DNA of 10,409 nt from NCBI GenBank assembly GCA_034437615.1, contig DAOTTW010000415.1:1-10409 (forward strand), read 5' to 3'. Within the stretch, counting starts at the first letter, position 1, and each line of letters opens with the position of its first letter. Source of the stretch: DAOTTW01 sp034437615. Its GTDB lineage: Bacteria; Chloroflexota; Anaerolineae; Aggregatilineales; Phototrophicaceae. Both the position numbers and the translations under genes were made by a program. Positions 1-5,774 of this stretch are shown here, in pieces. The notes beneath the pieces are model-generated. The model ran no database searches. It had not been told where the DNA came from and worked only from the letters and a program-made list of their open reading frames with translations.

Positions 1-2247
1 CCACCCGCGCCACAATTCAACCCCTTCGATAATGAAGTCGCGGGGCGTGGCCGGCAATTAGACCTGCTGCGCACGCTGGCTAACGGTGGCTTCATCACCG
101 AAGCGGCCTTCGCGGATGCGACCGGCACACAGACGCCCCTGCGTGCTGACAGCGCACAGGAACCATTAGTAGCGCGGTCTTTTGCGCTGTATGCCCGTCA
201 GCAAGCCGAGGACATCTTGAATTGGTCCGGCATGGATGGTGAGCGCCTGGTCGCACGCGGCGGTTTGCGCGTGACCACAACGCTAGACATGGATACCTAC
301 TATCAAACGGACTGCATCCTGCGGGCACATCTGGCACAGCTTAACGGGCGTCCTGTGGCGTCGGTAGCAGCGCAGACGGGCGAACCCTGCGCAGGCAGTA
401 ATTACCTCGCTGCGCCGGGTCGTATTAGCACAGATGCCGCGCCGAATGCGGCTGCCATCGTCGTGCAGGATGTGGCGACAGGTGAATTGCATAGCGTGGT
501 GGGCGATGTCACAAGTTATACGCATCAGCCGGGGCCGACGCTGCACCCCTTTGTGTATCTGCAAGGCGTGCTGGATGGCGATTATACGCCTGCGTCGATG
601 GTCATGGATATTCCGCAACCTTTCCCCGGTGCAGCGGATGGCCTGATTTACACCCCGCGCAACCCCGATGGCAATTTCCTGGGGCCAATTAACCTGCGTG
701 ATGCGTTGGTCACGCACCGCTTGCCGCCTGTAGTCGAAGTGGCCAACCGTGCACGCTTGAACCGGGTGTTGGCGGCGGCGCATCTGATGGGCCTCAATAG
801 CCTGGACCGCAACAGCTACGATCTATCGCTGCTTGAAGCGGGCGGCGCGGTTTCCGTGCTGGATGTGGCCTATGCGTATTCGGTGTTTGCGGCGCAGGGT
901 GTGCAACGCGGCGTGGATACGGACCCCATCGGGCGCAACTATCGGGCGCGTAACCCGGTGGCCATCCTGAAAATTGAGGATGCTGAGGGCAACACCCTCT
1001 GGGAATACGACAGCGAACGGCGGGCGCTCAGCCTCACCAATGTGCTTGGGGCCGATGAGAGCTACCTTATCAACGATATGCTGTCCGATAACGATCTGCG
1101 GCGCTCTGTCCTGGGCCGGGATACGGCCATGCTGGATATTGGGCGGCCTGCGGCGGTGGTGGATGGGCTGACAGGCGATCAAGCCGATAGCTGGACCGTC
1201 GGCTATACGCCACAACTGACAGTTGCCGTGCATTTAGGGCGTGATGACGATGCCGCTATGTCGTTGCAGCCGTATGCGATGCAGGGCAGCGCTCCCATCT
1301 GGCAGGCGACCATGCGCTATCTGTATGAGCGCGATGCCTCGCAGCGTGTCACGTGGTCGCGACCGGGCGGTGTGGCCGAATACGTCGTCTGCGAGAAATC
1401 CGGCCTGACGCCACCCGCCGAAAGCGACTGCCCGACGCGCACGGAGGTCTTTTTGCAGGTGCGCCCACCCTATACCGAAGATACGTATTGGCGCTCCGTA
1501 GAGGTCAACAGCCAGACGCGCCAATTGGCCACGACCTACACGCCGACGCATCTACGCATTGAACAGGTCTATTTTGTGCCGCCTGCGGGGTCGGCGCTGG
1601 ACTGGTGGCGTAGCAACAACCTGCCGTTGCCACCACAGGATTACGATACACTCAGCCGACCACAAGCGTTGCGTAGCGTGCGCATCAGCACACCCGCTGA
1701 TTTTGATTACATCGGTGGTACGGTGCAGGTGCAGGGCAGCATCGACGCGCAGAATTTCCAGTTCTATCAGTTGGCCTATGGTCAGGGCTTGAACCCGACC
1801 CAGTGGTTTGAGATCGGCGGGCGGCGCACCACCATCGACAACGGCACTGTGCTAGGGGTGTGGGATACCAGCGGGCTAGAGGGCATTTACACGCTAGAGG
1901 TGGCCGTGACGTTGCAGGATAACAGCCGCGATGTGTATTCGGTGCAGGTCACGATTGATAACACCACGCCGATTATCGACCTGAATGCGGGGCCATCGGG
2001 CAAAATCTACCGCTTCCCGGCTGAGGCTGTGATCCCAGTGGTGGCGACGGTTGAGGATAACTTGCGCGTAACCCGCGTGGAGTTCTACCACAATGGCGGC
2101 CTGCTGGGTGTGGATACAGACTGGCCGTATGGCTTCGAGTACGACATTCAGCGTGCTGGCAATGAGGTCTTCCGTGCTGTGGTTTATGATGAAGTCGGTA
2201 ACAGTGCCGCAGCCGAAATTGAGGTGCCCGTTATCCGCAGTGGGTAA
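1..2247 (+). CDS. Class A penicillin-binding protein, 3' part, with degenerate transpeptidase motifs
   Basis: The frame is open from the first base, so the start lies upstream; 748 codons are visible. Residues 1 to about 45 match the end of a GT51 glycosyltransferase domain (the NPFDN and GGFIT region). A transpeptidase-type domain begins near G87 (GGLRVTTTLD) and runs to about residue 410 (WTVGYTP). A Cys-containing stretch follows (CEKSGL at 464-469), then Ig-like/BiPBP-C-like modules at about 560-748. Class A PBPs polymerise and cross-link peptidoglycan outside the membrane. Here the usual SxxK reads PTLH (residues 179-182), SxN reads HRL (239-241) and KTG reads VDG (387-389), while flanking landmarks (PG..PFVY, LRDAL, GRPAA, D.W.VGYTP) are kept. 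The cross-linking site is therefore probably dead. Glycosyltransferase activity cannot be judged because that domain is mostly outside the window. The frame is intact, so this looks like a maintained pseudoenzyme rather than a decaying gene. Confidence 0.88.
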   Translation, partial: PPAPQFNPFDNEVAGRGRQLDLLRTLANGGFITEAAFADATGTQTPLRADSAQEPLVARSFALYARQQAEDILNWSGMDGERLVARGGLRVTTTLDMDTYYQTDCILRAHLAQLNGRPVASVAAQTGEPCAGSNYLAAPGRISTDAAPNAAAIVVQDVATGELHSVVGDVTSYTHQPGPTLHPFVYLQGVLDGDYTPASMVMDIPQPFPGAADGLIYTPRNPDGNFLGPINLRDALVTHRLPPVVEVANRARLNRVLAAAHLMGLNSLDRNSYDLSLLEAGGAVSVLDVAYAYSVFAAQGVQRGVDTDPIGRNYRARNPVAILKIEDAEGNTLWEYDSERRALSLTNVLGADESYLINDMLSDNDLRRSVLGRDTAMLDIGRPAAVVDGLTGDQADSWTVGYTPQLTVAVHLGRDDDAAMSLQPYAMQGSAPIWQATMRYLYERDASQRVTWSRPGGVAEYVVCEKSGLTPPAESDCPTRTEVFLQVRPPYTEDTYWRSVEVNSQTRQLATTYTPTHLRIEQVYFVPPAGSALDWWRSNNLPLPPQDYDTLSRPQALRSVRISTPADFDYIGGTVQVQGSIDAQNFQFYQLAYGQGLNPTQWFEIGGRRTTIDNGTVLGVWDTSGLEGIYTLEVAVTLQDNSRDVYSVQVTIDNTTPIIDLNAGPSGKIYRFPAEAVIPVVATVEDNLRVTRVEFYHNGGLLGVDTDWPYGFEYDIQRAGNEVFRAVVYDEVGNSAAAEIEVPVIRSG

Positions 2248-2330
2248 ACGCCTGATGACCGTATCTTGTGCTATATTGGTCATGCAGCGATACAGATAGC
2301 CACAAAGCAAGAGACAAAAGAGAGACGCCT

Positions 2331-3368
2331 ATGACGGTCAACATCGACGGCATGATCCGTGCAGCACAACAAGCCTATGGACGCGGCGACAAAGCCGAAG
2401 CCCGCGCCTTGCTGGAACGAGCGATAGAGCTAGACGAATATAACGAATCCGCCTGGTTATGGCTGAGCGCAGTCGTAGATACAACAGAAGACCAGCGTAC
2501 CTGCCTGGAAAATGTGCTGGCGATCAACCCCAATAACGAACGCGCCAAGATGGGCTTGCGCAGCATGGGCATCGACCCCGCATCCGTAGCCGGGGGGCAA
2601 GCGGGTGCGGCGGCTGGCGCGGGGCAGGATGCCGTGTTTACGGATACCAGCTTCATGCAAGGCAACGAAGACCCCTTCGGTGATGCGGATTTTGGTGCGC
2701 CGGGTGGCAATTGGGATGCATCGTCCGCCAGCATCGCCAGCAGCAGCGCTAGTGTGAATTATCAGGGGCCACAGATAACCCCTGATGACCTGGATCAGTG
2801 GGTAGATGACCTGGGCATCACGGGTGGCGAGCAGGCGAATAGCGCAGCCGCACAACCGCAGGCCGATTTCACCACTGGGCCGTTTAACCAGCCACCGACC
2901 AACGCCGATGAGGACCTGTTCGAGATGGACGAAGACGCTGCAATTATTGATGAGGACGCCTATACACAGGCGAGCCTATACGATGTGGTTGCAGATACAG
3001 ATGATGCAGATGCAGATTACGCTGCACTCTACGACCCGGATGCAGATGATGCGGACGACGACACAGCAGATTATGATGACCCGGCTTATAGTGATCTGCG
3101 CAAAGGAGATTTTGGCAACTTTGGGGAGAGTGACGACGACGCAGACGACTATGACGATAGCGAGCTAGCGACAGCCGACGATGCCGACGATCAGCCGCAA
3201 GACCCAGCCGGCATGTTCGAGGCGATCCCAGCAGACATCATGCCGGGGCGCTTGCCGGGTACGAGCGATCCGGCCCCGACCGGGCTGTTTATCATCCTGG
3301 GGCTATTGCTGATCTTGAATGTGGGGGCGCTGGTGTTTCTCGCTTTGCGTCTGACGGGGCAATTTTAG
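2331..3368 (+). CDS. Helical-repeat protein with acidic linker and C-terminal membrane anchor
   Basis: This 345-residue protein starts 83 bases after the PBP stop. Residues 1-80 are a TPR-like helical pair: AAQQAYGRGDKAEARALLER, then a second unit containing AWLWLSAVVD and ending INPNNERAK. Residues 85-190 are low-complexity Gly/Ala/Ser. Residues 191-290 contain 41 Asp/Glu and only two basic residues, so this part is almost certainly disordered. Residues 318-340 are one strongly hydrophobic segment followed by a five-residue tail, like a tail anchor. ATG 2331 is preferred because it has a purine-rich AGAGA stretch just upstream and the helical domain begins soon after it; an in-frame start at 2268 only adds a Cys- and charge-rich leader. 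The helical domain would face the cytoplasm, tethered to the membrane. Such short TPR-like domains usually bind proteins; no partner or enzymatic function is visible. The same-strand order after the PBP suggests, but does not prove, an envelope role. Confidence 0.8.
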   Translation: MTVNIDGMIRAAQQAYGRGDKAEARALLERAIELDEYNESAWLWLSAVVDTTEDQRTCLENVLAINPNNERAKMGLRSMGIDPASVAGGQAGAAAGAGQDAVFTDTSFMQGNEDPFGDADFGAPGGNWDASSASIASSSASVNYQGPQITPDDLDQWVDDLGITGGEQANSAAAQPQADFTTGPFNQPPTNADEDLFEMDEDAAIIDEDAYTQASLYDVVADTDDADADYAALYDPDADDADDDTADYDDPAYSDLRKGDFGNFGESDDDADDYDDSELATADDADDQPQDPAGMFEAIPADIMPGRLPGTSDPAPTGLFIILGLLLILNVGALVFLALRLTGQF

Positions 3369-3374
3369 CCGAGA

Positions 3375-3406
3375 GGGGATTGAGGGGGTGAGGGCAGGTT
3401 TGCGGG
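3375..3406 (+). other. G-run cluster, possible G-quadruplex
   Basis: Just after the stop of the acidic protein, four runs of three or more G occur at 3375-3378, 3384-3388, 3392-3394 and 3404-3406. The loops are 5, 3 and 9 bases. This fits a loose G-quadruplex pattern in the coding-strand RNA or DNA. The last loop is long, so stability is uncertain. It sits between the gene end and the promoter at 3449. Confidence 0.3.
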
Positions 3407-3448
3407 AGAGACACGCACACCTGAGTAGTTACGGGGAAGAGTTAGCTC

Positions 3449-3477
3449 TTGACGCACCAAGCCCACGTGGATATACT
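3449..3477 (+). promoter_or_regulatory. Near-consensus sigma-70 promoter
   Basis: The -35 element TTGACG (3449-3454) and the -10 element TATACT (3472-3477) are separated by exactly 17 bases. Each matches the housekeeping consensus at five of six positions. Transcription would begin near 3484. The next gene of any size starts about 200 bases further on, so the transcript has a long 5' region containing the short ORF and hairpin listed below. Confidence 0.65.
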
Positions 3478-3503
3478 GCAAAGGTATCCGTAAACATAGT
3501 TAG

Positions 3504-3515
3504 AGGAGGTGATCC
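3504..3515 (+). promoter_or_regulatory. Extended Shine-Dalgarno sequence (AGGAGGTGATCC)
   Basis: These 12 bases are the exact complement of the conserved 3' tail of bacterial 16S rRNA (GGATCACCTCCT). Ordinary sites match only 4 to 6 bases. The GGAGG core lies 9 bases before the ATG at 3519, a normal spacing. No other gene in the window has a comparable site; most here have AGGA or GGAG at best. Confidence 0.7.
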
Positions 3516-3518
3516 AAC

Positions 3519-3554
3519 ATGATAGGTCATAAACAGGGGGTAACCCTTAAGTAA
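3519..3554 (+). CDS. Short ORF, 11 residues (possible leader peptide)
   Basis: ATG at 3519 opens an 11-codon frame, MIGHKQGVTLK, ending in TAA. The peptide is weakly basic and has no run of a single amino acid that would suggest classical amino-acid attenuation. The support is entirely upstream: a near-consensus promoter and an exceptionally strong ribosome site at correct spacing. It could be a leader peptide whose translation alters folding of the RNA downstream, or a by-product of a ribosome-binding RNA. A frame this short carries no homology signal, so coding status is open. Confidence 0.4.
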   Translation: MIGHKQGVTLK

Positions 3555-3626
3555 CGTCCTACCTACACCTTCTAAACGAGGCGTAGCCTGGGATACAAAC
3601 ACAGGTTTACCCTCTCATCTCGACCG

Positions 3627-3653
3627 CGCGCACGGGCTAACACCCCGTGCGCG
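3627..3653 (+). terminator. GC-rich hairpin, likely terminator or 3' end of the leader RNA
   Basis: CGCGCACGGG (3627-3636) and CCCGTGCGCG (3644-3653) form a perfect 10-bp stem with a 7-base loop. The following bases are TTGGGTT, only a weak T tract, so it may terminate inefficiently or act as a structural element with partial read-through into the gene at 3732. Confidence 0.45.
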
Positions 3654-3731
3654 TTGGGTTAACGGGGTAGCGCCCGATTGAACGGCATCGTTCGCCTTCC
3701 AAACGTACCACAGTCCATCCCACACAACCTC

Positions 3732-4124
3732 ATGCCAGCACAGAAACCAGCACCAATCCCGGATAATTTGCCAGAGCTAACGCGCCAACTAGTCCAACTG
3801 CGCAAAAAGCCCAGCACACAGGCCCGCTTTAAAGCCTACCCAGCTATGTTGCAGCGCTTTGATGAACTGCTTACAGCGTGCGATGACGCGCAAACGCTGA
3901 CGCAGGTGCTAGACATTGACGATGGCTATTATCTGTTAGCGGGTTATCGGCAGCGCGTGATTGAAAAGCTACTGCGGTTGCAGCGCACGTCGGCGAATCT
4001 ACGGTTATACGCGCAGCAACTCATGCTATTCGGGGATGTAGATGCTTTTGGCGAGGCCGATACGGAGATTGACAAGCGCGTTACCGCCATCGAAGCCGAA
4101 GCCGACCGCCTGGAAAATGGTTAA
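3732..4124 (+). CDS. Small helical protein of unknown function
   Basis: I do not recognise this family. From ATG 3732 it is 130 residues: a Pro-rich N-terminus (MPAQKPAPIPDNLPELTRQL), then nearly continuous predicted helix with a Leu/Gln/Arg-rich character and an acidic C-terminus (TAIEAEADRLENG). There is no membrane segment, Cys pair or recognisable catalytic motif. A longer in-frame version from TTG 3678 would add 18 residues and has a weak GGGG site upstream; ATG 3732 has no obvious ribosome site. I prefer the ATG because its N-terminus reads naturally. The nearest promoter is at 3449, so this gene may be the target of the leader region. It converges on the sigma-factor gene. A small helical adaptor is one possibility, but this is a guess. 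Confidence 0.55.
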   Translation: MPAQKPAPIPDNLPELTRQLVQLRKKPSTQARFKAYPAMLQRFDELLTACDDAQTLTQVLDIDDGYYLLAGYRQRVIEKLLRLQRTSANLRLYAQQLMLFGDVDAFGEADTEIDKRVTAIEAEADRLENG

Positions 4125-4144
4125 ATTGGTTACGTGATGAAAAC

Positions 4145-4183
4145 CCACAGCAGTGGCGCAACACATTGCATCCCTGCAAAGTG
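4145..4183. repeat. Two adjacent hairpins in the convergent spacer
   Basis: CCAC/GTGG (4145-4156, 4-base loop) is followed by CACATTGCA/TGCAAAGTG (4162-4183), a nearly perfect 9-position stem with one A-A mismatch and a TCCC loop. They lie between two convergent genes, where either strand could use them as transcript ends. Neither is followed by a T tract, so factor-independent termination is unlikely. Confidence 0.3.
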
Positions 4184-4188
4184 CGGCT

Positions 4189-4212
4189 GTAGGGGCGTGC
4201 CGAGGCGCGTCC
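4189..4212 (+). repeat. REP-like hairpin repeat, copy 1
   Basis: The 24 bases begin GTAGGGGCG and end GCGCGTCC. They fold into a GC-rich stem with one bulged base. An inverted diverged copy lies at 7769-7792 and keeps GTAGGG, CG and CGCG at the same spacing. Several differences preserve pairing, which suggests a repeated hairpin element rather than chance. Confidence 0.4.
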
Positions 4213-4277
4213 GAAACCAAAGCGCGTTTCAACCGACTTCAATACACCACATCAGCCACAAGAAGCAAAAGTACCTG

Positions 4278-4928
4278 TCAGCGCTGAAACAAATTCAGCA
4301 TGTAATCCGCAGATATGCCCTGCGCCTCTAGGTGAGCGCGTAATTTGCGGCGTGCATCATGAATTAACTTGTACAGCGCATTACGGTTCGTGCCCATCTG
4401 CTCCGCGACCACATCCATCGGCACCCCACGCAGCGCCACCGCCACCAACGCCTGATATTGGCGTTCGGTCAGCGCGTCTTTGAATGCCGTTTCGATCCTA
4501 CCTAGCACATCATCGCGTTCGGCAGCAGTTTCGGGGTTCGGCGGCGCTTCAGAGGTAATGCTGGCCGTTGCAGACAGAAAATCGCCGTTGGCCGTCAGTT
4601 CGTCCAGGCTGAAATCCTTGTAGCGGGCGCGGCGCAGGTCGCTAATCGCCAGCCGAACCGCGATTTTGTTGGCCCAGGTCGTGAAGCGGCTTTCCCCCCG
4701 GAAGTTATGCAGGTTATCCGTCACGCGCAGCACCGCATCCTGCGAGAGGTCGTCGGCCATACCCTGCAATTCCTTCGCCGCAAGGCCGCGTAAATCGCTG
4801 CGTTCCTGGCTCAGATAGTAGTAGATGCTGCGTTGCAGGCGCTTACGCAAGTCTTCCAGTGCTGCGCTCTGTACCTCGTCATCAGCACGCAATTCTGCCA
4901 GCCATTGTTCGTTCGTTCGTTCAGCCAT
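4278..4928 (-). CDS. ECF-type RNA polymerase sigma factor
   Basis: This 216-residue sigma-70-family protein has only regions 2 and 4, as in group IV (ECF) factors. Region 2 spans about 30-100, with the core-binding and -10-recognition segment ending in FRGESRFTTWANKIAVRLAI and SDLRR. Residues 101-140 are a variable linker. Region 4 covers about 141-200, with LTERQYQALVAVALRG and a helix-turn-helix (VPMDVVAEQMGTNRNALYKL) for -35 recognition. It would redirect RNA polymerase to a stress or envelope regulon. ATG 4926-4928 has an AGGA only a few bases upstream, a tight spacing. ECF factors often have an anti-sigma gene directly downstream; none is present here, because the next gene is convergent. 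The FHA gene upstream on the same strand is separated by a terminator. The short tail after region 4 (ISADYMLNLFQR) may help regulation, which is speculative. Confidence 0.9.
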   Translation of the reverse strand: MAERTNEQWLAELRADDEVQSAALEDLRKRLQRSIYYYLSQERSDLRGLAAKELQGMADDLSQDAVLRVTDNLHNFRGESRFTTWANKIAVRLAISDLRRARYKDFSLDELTANGDFLSATASITSEAPPNPETAAERDDVLGRIETAFKDALTERQYQALVAVALRGVPMDVVAEQMGTNRNALYKLIHDARRKLRAHLEAQGISADYMLNLFQR

Positions 4929-4970
4929 AGGTCCTGACGCAGTTTCCCATGTTAGCGGTCACGTAAAGGC

Positions 4971-5001
4971 AAAAAGAGCGCCAGGTAATACGCAAGCGCT
5001 C
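4971..5001 (-). terminator. Intrinsic terminator between the FHA and sigma genes
   Basis: Read on the minus strand, GAGCGC and GCGCTC form a 6-bp stem, plus a possible U-G pair, around a 12 to 14 base loop. TTTTT follows immediately (4971-4975). The hairpin lies about 66 bases past the FHA stop, so it should end that transcript before the sigma gene. It also lies downstream of a possible promoter at 5020-5048, so it could attenuate sigma expression. Confidence 0.6.
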
Positions 5002-5019
5002 AAACAAATCAGCCTATTA

Positions 5020-5048
5020 AGTATAGCGAAGCAGGCGACGCCTGACGA
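5020..5048 (-). promoter_or_regulatory. Possible promoter for the sigma gene
   Basis: On the minus strand, TCGTCA (5043-5048) and TATACT (5020-5025) are separated by 17 bases. The -10 is good and the -35 matches TTGACA at four of six positions. It would start an RNA near 5013, giving a leader of about 85 bases that runs through the terminator hairpin before reaching the sigma start codon. Confidence 0.35.
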
Positions 5049-5066
5049 GGTTGCTTGCCGTGCTGC

Positions 5067-5579
5067 CTAGCCACCCTCGCGGATGCGAAAGGTGATGCGT
5101 ACCGTCAGATGCCCCAGGCGAATATCGTCGCCATCCCGCAGGATGCGCGGCTGGTGCGCCACCAAACGCTGCCCATTCAGGAAGGTGCCGTTGGCGCTGC
5201 GGTTATCCACAATATGCAGCGCCCCACCACGCTGCACGACTGTCGCATGAAGCCGCGACACACCCTTTTCTTCGCCTTCAGCGTTGCTCAGGTCAACAGG
5301 TGGGGCCTCGCCTGTATCCGGGTCTTTGCGCCCGATGGTGAGTTCGTCAATGTGTTCAGCCTCAAATGTGAACGTCTCGTGTGTATTCAGCGTTTCAATC
5401 ACGAGGTCCATCAGCTCACCGTTGAAACGCGCTGGCCCCCATTTCGGGATGCCCTGGCCGTAATCTGTGTCGTTAAATTCGCGTGTGCTCTGGTGTTGCG
5501 TGCCCAACACAACGCCACAACGCTCGCACTCTTTCGTGTGCTGATTATTTTCGTGACCGCAGTTCCAGCAAATTATCAC
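5067..5579 (-). CDS. Zinc-ribbon and FHA domain protein
   Basis: A 170-residue soluble protein. An N-terminal zinc ribbon has Cys4, Cys7, Cys18 and Cys21 in two CxxC pairs (CWNC, CERC). After a linker comes an FHA domain at about 78-165 with its signature residues: IGR (G83, R84), SRLH (S108, R109, H111), then NRSANGTFLNG (N130, G131) and DGDDIRLG. FHA domains bind phosphothreonine peptides and normally report Ser/Thr-kinase signalling. The binding residues are intact, so it should be functional. The kinase partner is not in the window. The start is GTG at 5577-5579, supported by GGAGG (5586-5590) 6 bases upstream and a strong promoter. It is divergent from ftsH. Zinc-ribbon/FHA proteins of this kind are small adaptors; the phosphoprotein target is unknown. 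Confidence 0.88.
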   Translation of the reverse strand: MIICWNCGHENNQHTKECERCGVVLGTQHQSTREFNDTDYGQGIPKWGPARFNGELMDLVIETLNTHETFTFEAEHIDELTIGRKDPDTGEAPPVDLSNAEGEEKGVSRLHATVVQRGGALHIVDNRSANGTFLNGQRLVAHQPRILRDGDDIRLGHLTVRITFRIREGG

Positions 5580-5616
5580 CTCAAGCCTCCGAAATGGGTC
5601 TCTTGTTGTGAACTGT

Positions 5617-5646
5617 ATTATAAATCACATTCGATAGATACATCAA
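5617..5646 (-). promoter_or_regulatory. Promoter of the FHA gene
   Basis: On the minus strand, TTGATG (5641-5646) and a perfect TATAAT (5617-5622) are separated by 18 bases. Transcription would start near 5610, leaving a 5' leader of about 30 bases before the GTG start, just enough for the GGAGG site. Confidence 0.65.
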
Positions 5647-5660
5647 CTCTGCTAGTGTGT

Positions 5661-5679
5661 AGTCTTGTTATGTAAGACT
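5661..5679. promoter_or_regulatory. Inverted repeat in the FHA/ftsH divergent region
   Basis: AGTCTT (5661-5666) and AAGACT (5674-5679) are perfect inverted arms around 7 bases. The position, just upstream of the FHA promoter and about 100 bases before ftsH, would suit a dimeric regulator controlling one or both genes. No known operator consensus is recognised. I found no convincing sigma-70 promoter for ftsH on the plus strand. Confidence 0.3.
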
Positions 5680-5774
5680 TACCAGGCTAATCGGCCTAGT
5701 CCGTCGGCCAGGTAGCCAGCACCGATGCAGCCCAGTGTCGCTATCGTGGGTGAACCATTCTGGAGTATGTAACT

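Larger units (their letters stand above)
3484..3660 (+). ncRNA. Candidate leader or small RNA transcript
   Basis: The span from the predicted start site to just past the GC-rich hairpin would give an RNA of about 175 nt. It contains a 12-nt Shine-Dalgarno sequence, an 11-codon ORF and a 10-bp hairpin at the 3' end. Bases 3501-3511 can pair with 3566-3574 (UAGAG with UUCUA, GGUG with CACC, two-base bulge), which would hide the ribosome site. I do not recognise a known family; it does not look like 6S RNA, tmRNA, RNase P RNA or SRP RNA. It may equally be the 5' leader of the gene at 3732. The RNA is inferred from signals only. Confidence 0.3.

Noticed and set aside
2255..2283. ATGACC/GGTCAT inverted repeat and a weak TTGTGC/GATACA promoter-like pair
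   Set aside because: A six-base repeat with 17-base spacing is expected by chance, and the -10 matches the consensus at only three positions.
2268..2330. Upstream in-frame start for the acidic TPR-like protein
   Set aside because: The added 21 residues look like translated spacer (Cys/Ser and charged), and ATG 2331 has a better placed purine-rich ribosome site right before the helical domain.
3484..3610. GTATCC/GGATAC and GTAAAC/GTTTAC complementary words as one leader helix
   Set aside because: The words occur in the same order on both sides, so they cannot form one continuous helix; six-base matches are expected by chance over this distance.
4134..4331. 65-codon plus-strand frame between the helical protein and the sigma gene
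   Set aside because: Runs over the hairpins and the REP-like repeat and into the sigma gene; no ribosome site and odd composition.
5055..5675. Long plus-strand open frame opposite the FHA gene
   Set aside because: It is antisense to a gene with clear zinc-ribbon and FHA motifs, a promoter and a ribosome site; the translation has no family resemblance.
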